Assembly: GCA_027382625.1 (NCBI GenBank) | Contig: JAJKFJ010021044.1 | Coordinates: 124,001 to 188,000 of the forward strand | Length of the DNA: 64,000 nt | Origin: Tetmemena sp. SeJ-2015 | Lineage: Eukaryota; Ciliophora; Spirotrichea; Sporadotrichida; Oxytrichidae | Direction: 5' to 3' | Part shown: positions 20,763 to 30,736 of the stretch, piece by piece | Layout: each line of letters opens with the position of its first letter | How positions within the stretch are numbered: the first letter of the stretch is position 1 | Notes under the pieces: model-generated | What the model was told of the DNA's origin: nothing | Database searches by the model: none | The model's input: only the letters and a program-made list of their open reading frames with translations | Made by a program: the position numbers and the translations under genes

Positions 20763-22341
20763 TCATTGAGGTGTTGTCTTATTTCTGATAAGCTTATGGA
20801 TCATGCATAAGAAATCAGTATAAGGGAACTCCTTGTTTATGTCTACTGTGTCTTCAACCAAGCAGCTCTCAATTAGCAGCCTCTCTTATCCCTCACCTCC
20901 CAGAATAAGCTTGAGAGGTTGATAAGAGACTCCTGTCTTTTCTTGTCTGATTTGCTCAATAAAGCTCCAGAGTAATGTCGATTATTCATACCCCTCTATA
21001 GGCTCGAAAGTTGTAACACCATTGAACTTTAAATCGCTGAAATTTGCATATCCAAAGACCTAAATGATATAAAGATGATAGATAGGACCTTACATTCTGA
21101 ATAAAACTGTCATCTACCTTATTTCCAATGTAGATGTATATGTATTCACTGTTATCAATCACATATGCATCTTGGTGGCCAAGTTTTTCGAGAGATGCTA
21201 TTTGCAAATATGGCTTTTACATAACTAAGGAGCCTTCCAAGTATTGGCCGAAAGATGTCTGATCTGGCTAGCCAAGATCTGTAACTTTATAGATACGAGG
21301 ATAGAAGAAATAGGCATCTGTGAAAGAGGCATCTTAAGAATCTTATAGATACTCACAATTTTTTCATCAAGTTTACACCCTGGAAGCAGTTTTAAAGCTG
21401 CTGATTTTAAACCAGCGAGGGTGTAAAGAGGAAGCAATTTCAAGTTATCAGGAAGAACAAGTTGGGATGGGGAAGTTTGAGCTGCGCATTTAGTTCTATA
21501 GATGTGTAGCTGATTGAGATAAAAAGAGATAAAGAGAAAAGTATTATACTTAAATATTGACTAAGTTATTGATAATACCTTCTTTTTATGCTTTACCACC
21601 CTTAGCCATTAATCTCGCAATATCTTTCTTGAGCATAAACTGTGAAAGAATTTCACAGTCAGCAGACTTGAAATAAGCGTTCAAGGTTTTGGCAGTTGAG
21701 AGAGTATAGTTGAATACTCTAATTCTTCTCTCTCCCCATTAGCTAGTGTACATTATGGCAAATTGAACGTGAGATAGCTATTCATCCTTCAACTTATCAT
21801 CCAATCTAATGTTGAATCCAATTGATTTATCTGAGTCTATAGCACTTAGCTAAAAGTCTAAGACCTCAAACACGCCGAAGCTTCCAAAGTATTCGGTCAC
21901 TGAAAGTCCTGTGCTAGTCCTTGCTTTTATAGCAACTTCACTTCCTTGGACTCTCGTAAGGATCCTAAATATCTCGAAATGAAGTTTTTCCCCATGCTGA
22001 ACTTCATTGAATGAGGGGAAGTAAATCAGGTCACCACCTGTTTGAGTGGCAACAGGTGCTACAGTAGTGATGTCGATTGATTGGTTGGTCTTCAAAGCGT
22101 AGATCAAGTCGACACATATGCGCTGTTAGACGCACTCTTAAGCAAGCTTAATGTATGAGTCATTAGCTGGAGAGAGAATTGTCTTTTCTTTGTCTGTATT
22201 GTAAAGCTTTGGATCGTCCCTTATTCCAACAGCCCCGAAACCAAGTGTGTTTATGAAGGTGCTGAAAACTAAAATTCTGCCTCCTAAATAAATATTATGA
22301 ACAAACTTGGGCATGCTTTATAATCTTCGATTGAATGATAG
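20763..22341 (-). CDS. SEC24: Sec24, 3' half, inverted scrambled MDS block
   Basis: C-terminal part of the COPII cargo-binding subunit Sec24. Reading on the minus strand: G-G-R-I-L-V-F near 22270, Y-N-T-D-K-E near 22200, the Sec24 beta-sandwich R-T-S-T-G-L near 21920, S-W-G-E-R-R-I-R-V near 21730, then M-K-L-L-P-L-Y near 21440 and the gelsolin-like domain ending at TGA 20763-20765. The block has no N-terminus. Its first codons continue exactly where the forward block at 27428-29167 ends. It starts within an intron whose 3' end (TTTAG) is at 22284, next to the 12-bp pointer at 22330-22341. IESs and introns inside were not all resolved. It lies 146 bp upstream of BBS2 on the same strand. Confidence 0.92.
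22330..22341 (-). repeat. scrambled pointer CTATCATTCAAT (inverted copy), Sec24
   Basis: On the minus strand this reads CTATCATTCAAT, identical to plus-strand 29156-29167. It lies inside the 3' part of an intron, 45 nt before its AG. At 12 bp it is the longest pointer found in the window. Confidence 0.9.
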
Positions 22342-22733
22342 TTCTATAAATTTTCACATTTAAGACCGAATGAGATTTATTTGATAAACCGATCGCATTT
22401 TATAAATATTTTAAGATAATAATAATGTAGGATAAATTGAAAAAAATAAAAAAATTAAGTGTATTATCTGTTCGATATACCCTTTCATAGAATATTACAG
22501 AATCTTATTTGTAAAAGACAAGATTTATTTTAACAAAAATATAAATCTCAAGTATAATTTATTAAATATATATATTTATTCTTTCGTCAGCTTTTTTCTT
22601 CTAAAAACAGAGAGTACTAAAAAATAGGATTGCAAGTGAATTGATGATTGGTAATAAAATGATTTCTAGAAGAGAATAGCTGATGAAGATGCTTAAGTTT
22701 GATATCTTTATTATAATAGTAATTTCTGAGAAA
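22342..22733. other. AT-rich spacer
   Basis: About 390 bp of AT-rich DNA between the inverted Sec24 block and the next plus-strand gene. No supported coding sequence. Confidence 0.6.
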
Positions 22734-24143
22734 ATGGGAGGAAAATAGTCGACAGAGGGATAGCCGCCTTCAGAGCCTGGAACTAATTAAGATCGACAAT
22801 ATCTTTCATTCTATTTTAAAATAGCAAGGTAAATTAAGCGAAGAAGAGTTGCGAATAATGAGAGAGCAGAGAGCAAAGGCTCTTTCACTAAGGATGGAGC
22901 AGTAGAAACGAGAGGAAGCACTCAAGAATTAAGAAGTCATTGACTTCAAGAAACTTTCAGATCAATAAAGCACCACTTTATATTAGGCTATATTGATAAC
23001 TTATTATAAAATGCCACTCCTCAAACTTAAGCTCCTTAGATTCAGTAATAAGCTATTCCCAATTAATCATTACCCAAATAAAACCCTCCATCCCAAGCTT
23101 AAGATAGCTCTCAATAAAAAAGCGGGACATAGCATTAGAATAATAGCCTTGCACTTCTTGCTAAAATTTAAGCACAAAAGGACTAGCAAAAAGCAGAGAA
23201 GGAGGAATAAAAAGCACATTAGGTTCCGGTAGAAGAGCAAAAGGTTGATTAACCAAAATAAACTATACAAAAACAGCCTCTCTCAAAAGAGTAGAGAATA
23301 CACAACTTTATTAGTGAGGTCTTTATGATAACTAATGATCCCTAGTCTTCTAATCCTGCTAATAAGAATAAGACCTTTCTCTAACAATAAATTAATGAAT
23401 ATGACTGTTTAAAAAGATTTAAGCGATTAGTTTGGGAAAGAATTTTCATAAATTTGAATTTATATTATAGTTGTTTGAATACCTTTATTATATATAAACC
23501 ACGAAACTTCGCCAACTATTTGCTACTAGTATTTTCTATGAATTTTCCAATTTCAAAAACCCCTCAGACAGAGTTAGTCTACGATCTTAGGCATGCTTAA
23601 AATGCTTTGCCTCATAACTCAAGCATTAAGAAAAATTTAAATACGAGAGGAGATGAAAATAAGAATCTCGCGAATTAGAGTTATTACATAACAAGCGAGA
23701 AACTTGCGAACTTAAATTAAGAGATTATAAAGTTCTGATTACTTTCTCTCTTTAGTTTAAATTTTAATTTTAACTAAGATGGATTTAAACGACCAATTTT
23801 AAAGTATCATCACTCAAAGCAAAACTCATTAAGTGCGCAGAATCACTTATTGAATGGGCCTTATCAAAATAAGTATAGCTTAATTTAGGGCAGGAGTAGT
23901 CAAGTCTAATCACCTGCTCATAAAGCCAAAAATTATAAGCATGCAAGTGATTTAGGCATCTAATAACTAGATCAAACTTTGAAGCATAAATTGCCATTCT
24001 AATTTGAACAAAATATTCTCTTTGAAGTCGAGAGTAATCTCAATTAAACTTAATACGAATGATGATGATAGGCAAATTCTATAGAATAGAACGAATCATC
24101 ATTAAAATTAAGCAAGACAACCAAATTCTTAATTAGGAAATGA
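22734..24143 (+). CDS. Gln-rich protein with N-terminal Met-Gly-Gly, unknown
   Basis: Not recognised. It starts M-G-G-K, so N-myristoylation is possible. Then comes a short charged helix (E-E-E-L-R-I-M-R-E-Q) near 22840-22930, a Gln/Pro-rich segment at 23020-23250, and a mixed polar region to about 24100. IESs with pointers ATT (22786-22810) and CCACT (22973-23018) and a TAAAGT-flanked insert at about 23729-23810 restore one frame. An ACGAAT repeat (24054/24090) would bypass TGA 24060 and end the gene at 24143. The gene lies between the two halves of scrambled Sec24 and could in principle be continuous with the next gene. Confidence 0.6.
22786..22810. other. IES, pointer ATT
   Basis: ATT at 22786-22788 and 22808-22810, a 22-nt excision. 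It joins the Met-Gly-Gly N-terminus to the charged helix in frame. Confidence 0.6.
22973..23018. other. IES, pointer CCACT
   Basis: CCACT at 22973-22977 and 23014-23018, a 41-nt excision. It joins the helix to the Gln/Pro-rich segment. Confidence 0.8.
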
Positions 24144-24187
24144 AAAACTTTCAGTAACTCATTTATAAATTTAGATTGCTTTTTACC

Positions 24188-26732
24188 ATGTATAATTTTT
24201 CGATGTCAGACAGTAATAACAATACTTCCAATGCAAATTACAGATCAAATCTCCTCTCAAGATAGAATAGTGGGAAGAATCTGGAACTCAATAAGTCTAT
24301 AAGACATGACTATCATAACACGAATCTTATTTTGCATTAAGACTAGGACTTTTAGCTCCAGCAGCATAACCCCTCTCACCCATGCACGATAACTACAGAA
24401 TCTGATGCTAATTTTAGAATTGCGGATGAAATGGAGAGGAAGGTGATAAGACTTAAAGAAACTGTAGGAGAGAAAATTAAATCACTCACTGATATTCTAT
24501 CTACTCAAGGTATTACCACGACCGATGGATATAGTTCACTATATGCTCAGTAGCATAATAGAGCTGCTAGTGCATTTGAGAAATTTAATTAGCAATCTTT
24601 TTAAACTAGCGAGAATCAATTTAATAGCAACTACTCATCCTTTTAAGAATAAAAGAAGAGATAGATTGCTAATTACTAACTGAGCAATTAAAATACTTAG
24701 CACCAAGCAGACTCCTAATAATTATATGGGGTAAATTTTTAAAATTAAAGCTTTGATACTCAAAATTAATTTAAATAGATAGACAAATCCTTCTAGTAAA
24801 GTTAATTTTAGGATCCTAAATAGGATTCACTCGCGCTTAATGAAGATTTTATTGATGAAGAACGCTCTTAAATATATGTTAAGGCTGTTTAGATAGCAAG
24901 ACAGAAAGCTAAGCTTAAAGAAAAATTAAAAACTGTTTCTTCCTCTCTTGAAGATAAAGAACAGCTAGAGTCATCAGAAAACTAGATTATATTACCTTAA
25001 GCAGTCATGAACCATTATTTTTATGAACGATAGTTATGACAAAACTCATATCTCAGAGGGATAAAATTCATTTATGCAAAATCCTGTAAAATTCTAGGGC
25101 CTACCCTATCCATAAATACCTTCTTCCACATAGTCTCGACCCTATTCGTTTTCACTTTTGAATGAGTCAACAGCGATTTATAGCAACACTAATCCTTTAT
25201 CATTTCAAAATTCTATTTAAAAAAGAAGTGAAGGCGAGAGTAAATCAAGTCCCATAAAGTTTTCTTAGACTTCTCAGGCACTCGAATAAAAACTATCAAA
25301 ATAAGATGCTCAATATGACCAGAAGCAAGACTTATTTTCCCTCTTCACAAAAGATAACTTCACGCCTTTAAATACTTGTATTTTCTCTTATGCAATTTTT
25401 AATTATAAATACTACCACCAAAGATAAAAGAGGGAGCAAAGAATCAGTCAAAACTCAAAAGTACTCTAAGTTCAAAACAATACATTAAAGATCATCAAGT
25501 AGCAAGACTCCAATTCTAGATTACAATAAAAATGGTGAAGTTTGTTCTACGATTCAAAAAATGAATGAAAATAAATTTATAAAGAATTTGTAAAAATCTA
25601 ATGCTAATAGCAGGTCTAAGACTCCTTCAATAGACAGAACTCTCAATTAAAAAAGCTACCATAAAAGATCTTCATCAATTCAAAATCAATCGAATTAACA
25701 TTCATAGTAAAGAAACATATATTATAGGCAGGCCGAAAAGTAGCACCCTGCCTAATATAAAGATAGCCTTTTGAGCAACCATTTCGATTAAATTAATAAT
25801 TTAGCAAGATCCTTTAGCTAAACAAATAAGAAGAGAAGTTTATTAACTGGTATTGAAGTGTAGTTGTTTATTTGTGGAGATTTAATTTTTTTATTACAAG
25901 CTAAGAGACAAAATATGAATTAGAGTATCATCCAATAAGATAGTGCTTTGAAGTTTTTTGAAAAATCCACAGATGTCTACAAAGAAAATAGCCACGAAAA
26001 GAGACAACACATCGATAGCCTAAACTATTCCTAGGCACCTTTCAATAGTTTAGATCAATAAAGATAGATAAAATTGATGAACAGGGACCAGTTTGACATA
26101 GGCAAATCTTTGAGAGAACTCTGTGAGGAAAACGATATAGATTAGAGAGACTAAGATTATGAGACAAATAACATCCACAATGATAATCATAAGAAGACCA
26201 TGCTTAATTATACATATTTGCTGGAGTAAATTTATGCTTAAACAAAAGTAGAGTGAATTTTCAAATCCTGACAGCTTAATGAAAATTTAAACTTTGGAAA
26301 TACATAAACTTAGAAGCTAAAATGCCAAGATCAGGGATGATTACTCTCGACAGGAAAAGAGAATCAAAGAGTTAGAGCTCAAAATTTTGTAGCAGTAGAA
26401 CGAAAAACAAATAGCAGAAGTTGTCAAGCACAAAGATTATCAGTACATCATAAAAGTAGATAAGGAAATAGATTTTTACAAAGAAAGTTTGGCTAAGATG
26501 AAGAGCTCAGAGTAAAGTAGGTTACAATTATTTTTAATCATTTTCTTTAGAAAACAAAAAACTCATTATCGAGTAATAGGAATAGCTTGAAAATCGCAAT
26601 GCTCTAATTTAAGCTACGAAAATAGCTATCGATTATGTAATTCAAAAAGCTAATCAAGAAGTTATTGACAGTTAGAATAGTTTCACAATTTAAAACCTCC
26701 AAAAAATAATGAACTAGTTGTCATAAATTTGA
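24188..26732 (+). CDS. Asn/Gln/Ser-rich protein with C-terminal coiled coil, unknown
   Basis: Not recognised. From ATG 24188 it reads through many TAA/TAG Gln codons. An N-terminal polar region holds short helices (R-K-V-I-R-L-K-E-T near 24440 and A-R-Q-K-A-K-L-K-E-K near 24900). A low-complexity middle follows at 25030-25800. The last 500 bp is a heptad-like coiled coil (K-E-L-E-L-K-I-L-Q-Q near 26370). TGA 26730-26732. Frame changes near 25010, 25400, 26230 and 26520 indicate IESs or introns not resolved here. It could be a cytoskeletal or centrosomal scaffold, but nothing seen proves this. It sits inside the scrambled Sec24 interval. Confidence 0.55.
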
Positions 26733-27427
26733 AGGGCACTCTAATTTATTGATTTCAAAACTTAAATCTTCTATAATTTATAAAGCAGCAATTACTATCT
26801 ATATGTTTATAATTCATATCTAAGTTATTAAAAAGTGTAGGGTCCTTCTACCTATCTAATCCTAATCTTTTAGGCTTCCTCTCTAAGCTTTTACTTGAGT
26901 GCTTCCTTGTCTAATTATTCCTAGGTTTTTTGCACAGCGGCAGATTCGAGATGTTAACTACCCGCTGATTATTCGATTCTACTTGCTTCGCTCATTTCTT
27001 ATTCAATTGTTTGATATTGTGGTGTTTAACTATGGATGAGAAATGTCTCTTATTATCTTGGTTTGAATAGTCTTGTGTTTAAAGAAGAATCTTTAATCGT
27101 ATATTTGAGAGAGAGAAAGTTTTATGACTCGGAGCGGAAAGGAATTTTCCTGTTTTAAGAAAAAATTAAATAATTTATGCAGCTAATAAAAATTCTATAA
27201 TTCAGACTCAATTATATAGCAGACATAATATAAAATTAAAAAAACTTTAATGTTATAATAAATACTTATGCTATCCACTAACATAGGAATATCTCCTAAA
27301 ATATTACTTTCTAAAATTCATCTCAAATAAATTATTCAGGATAGCTCACATAGATGATTTATTTATTTTTGTTTGCCAGCTTTTGATTATGTGTCTGCTA
27401 TAGTAAATTATTAAAATTCTTCCTAAT
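26733..27427. other. spacer before Sec24 5' block
   Basis: About 700 bp. The only coding-like part is the short minus-strand segment at 26805-26995. The rest is AT-rich without support. Confidence 0.5.
26805..26995 (-). CDS. orphan 5' segment of a coiled-coil gene (candidate first MDS)
   Basis: The ATG at 26995 opens a Gln/Glu/Lys-rich frame with heptad character (L-K-Q-K-L-R-E-E-A-Q-K-I-R near 26890), ending at a possible splice donor GTAGAAG near 26852. No plausible 3' part follows locally. It fits, in phase, with the orphan exon starting at 62740 on the same strand, and both flanks share an 8-bp word. Treat it as the candidate first MDS of that gene. Confidence 0.4.
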
Positions 27428-29167
27428 ATGAATTAAAATTTTACACAAGGCCCAGGCTCCCAACAAAGATATCAAAACTACTCTTAGAATCAGCAAACTG
27501 CCTAGAACCAGCAATACTCATAGCAATAAATAAATCACCAAAATCCTCAATAAATCAACTAGCAAGATACTAATGGCTATAACAATCAAGGATATGATCA
27601 TGGAAATGGGTAGTATAATCAGGGGTAAGTGAATTTCTTAAGTCGCAGAGTTGATTTCTAGATTGGGAATTAAAGTGGAATAAACAAATAACTTTAGACA
27701 CGACTAGCAGTGGGATCAGTAGCAGAATTCTACATCGAAGCAAAAGACTCATCTTCAACATCTTCAGAGAAGAGTTTATCCAGGAGTAAGTTAAGCTTCC
27801 TATATGAAACAAGAGCAATAAATTAGATTAGGAATTTTAGCATGAGCTAATACCCTTATAGATGGCAGATTAAAGTTTTGACTCTACTCAGCATAGCTCA
27901 GATGAGAAGTATGTGCTTAACAATAGCACAATTCAATAGAATCAAGTACAAGGTGGAGTTTAAGGCGGCTACTAAAACTATTATAAACCATCCTAAGCTC
28001 AAAATCAGTAAAGTTTTGATGGAAATCAGCAGCAAATGAATCAAATGAACTAGAGTAAGAAAGCATGATCATCTCATTATTATCTTAGATAATCAACAAG
28101 ATTCCTCTACCAAAAAGATAGAGGGGGACTAAATGCCTCGCCCACTCAAGTTGTTGAACTAATACAATTATAGAGCAGGCATCCCTGATAGGTATCTCAC
28201 CAAAAGCTCTGAAGTTCCCCCTTCTTCAGGAATACCTTTGCTGACTGTTGATGAGGGACAAGTAGGCCCTAAATACATGAGAGCTACAGTTGTTTAGGCA
28301 CCTCAAGAGAGTTCTTTGATTACTTAAAGCTGCTTACCTTTTGGCTTTATAGTGCAGCCATTAGCCGAACAAAGTCAAGTAGAGTATAATCATCAAATGC
28401 CAGAGTTGCCAGTCATAGAAGTTTCAGAAGATGGTCCTTTTAGATGCTAAAGGTGTAAGGCCTACGTCAATCCAAACATGCAGTTCTAGGATGGAGGATT
28501 CAAAGCTTAATGCAATCTCTGTCTCTTTGTGAACTAAGTTCCTGAGAACTATCTTCCATTTTTATAATCAGTCTTAGCTTAATGAATTTGGATAAAGAAG
28601 AGATAGAGCTTCCAGACCAGAACTTCAATTCGGAGCTTATGAATTCAAGGCCCCAGCCTCATACATAGCAACTCCTGCTCTTAAGCCCACTTTCGTATTT
28701 GTGATTGACGTCAGCTAATTCTCTCATCCATTAAATTTCTTCTATCAAGTTGTCAACTCTATAAAAAAATCACTCGATTACATGCAGAATCCTGAAGAGA
28801 CCTCTATTTGCTTCATCACATTTGACATTAGCATTCATTTCTACAGTTTGCCTTCAGATCCTAATGGTGAAAAATGGTAAATTTAAATCTTATTATGATA
28901 AATTTAAATATGAACCAAGCGTTCTTCAAATCGGAGAAGTAATGGACCCCTTTATTCCATTTCCAAAAGAGAAACTGATTTTGAATTTGGTGAGGGATCG
29001 AGAGAGAATAGATATTTTCTTAGACAAGCTTCTCTTACTCCACACTCATGAAAATAAGAAATCTCATCCTCCTATAATTTGCACTGGATCAGCACTCTCA
29101 GCTGCTAAGTAACTTATTGCTGAAGAAGGTAAGATTTTCATTGCTCTATTTTTCTCTATCATTCAAT
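27428..29167 (+). CDS. SEC24: Sec24, 5' half, forward MDS block
   Basis: N-terminal half of the COPII subunit Sec24, which binds Sec23 and cargo at ER exit sites. It has a Gln/Asn-rich N-terminus from ATG 27428, then P-R-P-L and Y-R-A-G near 28135-28175. A zinc ribbon (C-Q-R-C then C-N-L-C) lies near 28445-28530. The vWA-like trunk starts with F-V-F-V-I-D-V near 28695 and runs to V-M-D-P-F-I-P-F-P near 28940. The frame stops after S-A-L-S-A-A-K near 29100, at an intron donor GTAAG (29129). The rest of Sec24 is not downstream; it is on the opposite strand at 20763-22341. Several IESs/introns lie between 27620 and 28130. Confidence 0.92.
29156..29167 (+). repeat. scrambled pointer CTATCATTCAAT, Sec24
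   Basis: A 12-bp word 27 nt into the intron opened at 29129. Its exact inverted copy is at 22330-22341. Recombination there with inversion gives an intron of about 85 nt (GTAAG to TTTAG) and an uninterrupted Sec24 frame. Confidence 0.9.
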
Positions 29168-29201
29168 AATTTCAGCATAAATTTTTTTAAAACATAGTTA
29201 G

Positions 29202-29611
29202 TTAATTACACTTTTGATAACCCTCACCTTGAGCATAAAACTAAGAGGCAGAAGAAATTAGAAGAGTTAGAAGATAAGTATAAGGACAAGCCTAAGATCG
29301 CCTTCCATACTTTGACAGATGAGGGTAATCTCAAGTTCATGCAAGTTAAAAGAGACATGATTTGGACAACTTTGGGCTGGTCTTTTATCGGAAATCTAGC
29401 AGGAGTTGTAGTAGTGCAGTATATTGATAAAGGAGGCGATAGGTTCAATACTATTACTACAATCAGAAGAAGAGAAGGAGGCAAGGTGTTTGCATTTTTA
29501 GCTACTGTACTAGCATTTACCTATTATGGATATGGCAGAGCTCGATAGGAGTTTGTTAGGGAAAAATTAAAGATTGTTGAAAAGTATAGCATATCATCTG
29601 TCACTAAATGA
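29202..29611 (+). CDS. small two-transmembrane protein, 3' segment lacking a start codon
   Basis: Not recognised. It has a basic/acidic helix (K-L-E-E-L-E-D-K-Y) near 29255 and then two hydrophobic segments, near 29365-29415 (W-S-F-I-G-N-L-A-G) and near 29490-29530 (F-A-F-L-A-T-V-L-A-F). TGA is at 29609-29611. No in-frame ATG exists before 29341, so the 5' end is missing here. The sequence 29202-29208 (TTAATTA) matches 45216-45222, at the end of an orphan 5' segment. Joining them keeps the frame and gives a protein of about 185 residues. The membrane topology suggests an organellar inner-membrane protein, but that is inference. Confidence 0.6.
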
Positions 29612-29911
29612 GCTAGATATAGCTTCATGAGTGTGCTTAGAGCCTCTTTAAAGTCCAATAAAGATGGATTGTATATGCTTTACATTCATTAAATTTGTAA
29701 TTGAAAAGAATGATCATTTTCCTTCTAGAGAAAAAAGAAAAATTTTGAGTTGAATTCTTGCTAAATGAATTTAGCAGCACAGTTTATTTATTGTTTCGAT
29801 TACTTTGCAGCTTATTGTGTTTAAATATATACTAATGCTCCACAACTAGTGGAATGCGCATCATTTCTGGATTGACTCTTTCTCTATTGCATCCTCCCTC
29901 TACTCTTACAT
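29612..29911. other. spacer
   Basis: About 300 bp between two convergent small genes. Nothing supported. Confidence 0.5.
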
Positions 29912-30470
29912 TCATACAGTGTGCAGTTTCGATTTAGAATCGGCTCCATGATCCCCGCTGAGACTATTTCCAGCAATCTCTGATGAGAGCGGTGCTTATA
30001 CCTGTGGTGCTGGCATGACTGATTTATCATACTTTTCTCTGTATTTTAAAGCGACTTCATATAACTCTGCTTCATAAATGTTATTATCCCATAGTTTATA
30101 GCACATATAGAAGGCGACTGATGTAGATGCGGAAAATCTTATAGCGAAAGGTATGCTCTTAGTCCGTAGTAATTCCGTGTTTCTTATTATATAAGTCCCA
30201 GTGAAGAAGCAGTTGTAGATCGCGAAGTTTGCGAAGAGCCCAAACATGTAGAGCATATTTTAATATGCGAATTGCCTTTTTACTAAAATTCTCTCTTCAT
30301 TGTTTAATCATAATAAGCTAATTTTTTCATAAGAATATGTTCTGTGCATTCCACCTGAGTTTTTCCTTCCTTGCCCATGAAAGAAACTTTTTTATCATAG
30401 ACTTTCGTTTGACTTCCCTCTCACGGTCTCCCAAAGAATCTCTAATGTCTTCAGGGTCTAGTCGAGACAT
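29912..30470 (-). CDS. small protein with two hydrophobic segments, unknown
   Basis: Not recognised. ATG 30470 begins a charged N-terminus (E-D-I-R-D-S-L-G-D-R). After removal of an IES (30301-30341) the frame passes into hydrophobic segments near 30200-30255 (M-L-Y-M-F-G-L-F-A-N-F) and 30090-30120, then a helix Y-E-V-A-L-K-Y-R-E-K-Y and a polar tail to TGA 29912-29914. About 170 residues. Size and topology resemble the neighbouring 29.2-kb protein, but I see no sequence similarity. Confidence 0.65.
30301..30341. other. IES, pointer TGTT (plus strand)
   Basis: TGTT at 30301-30304 and 30338-30341, a 37-nt excision. It removes an in-frame TGA and joins W-N-A-Q-N to N-E-E-R-I-L. Confidence 0.83.
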
Positions 30471-30736
30471 TAAGCGTATGTTCTTGACTTTCATTACTCA
30501 GAGCCCTTAATTAGAATATTATAAATATTAATTCACGGCAATTAAAATTACTATTATAAACTTCCTTTCTAATTAGGAGTGCTCTAAGACTTTAAACTGT
30601 AAATTTGATTTAACAATTATTATAATAACATAAGGCTAAACTAGATTGAGCATTCAAGATTTTAAACATAAAAGACACTATTCACACTACAGAGTTATTC
30701 TTAGTAGTATTTGATGGCTCTAAATTGAAAGATTGA

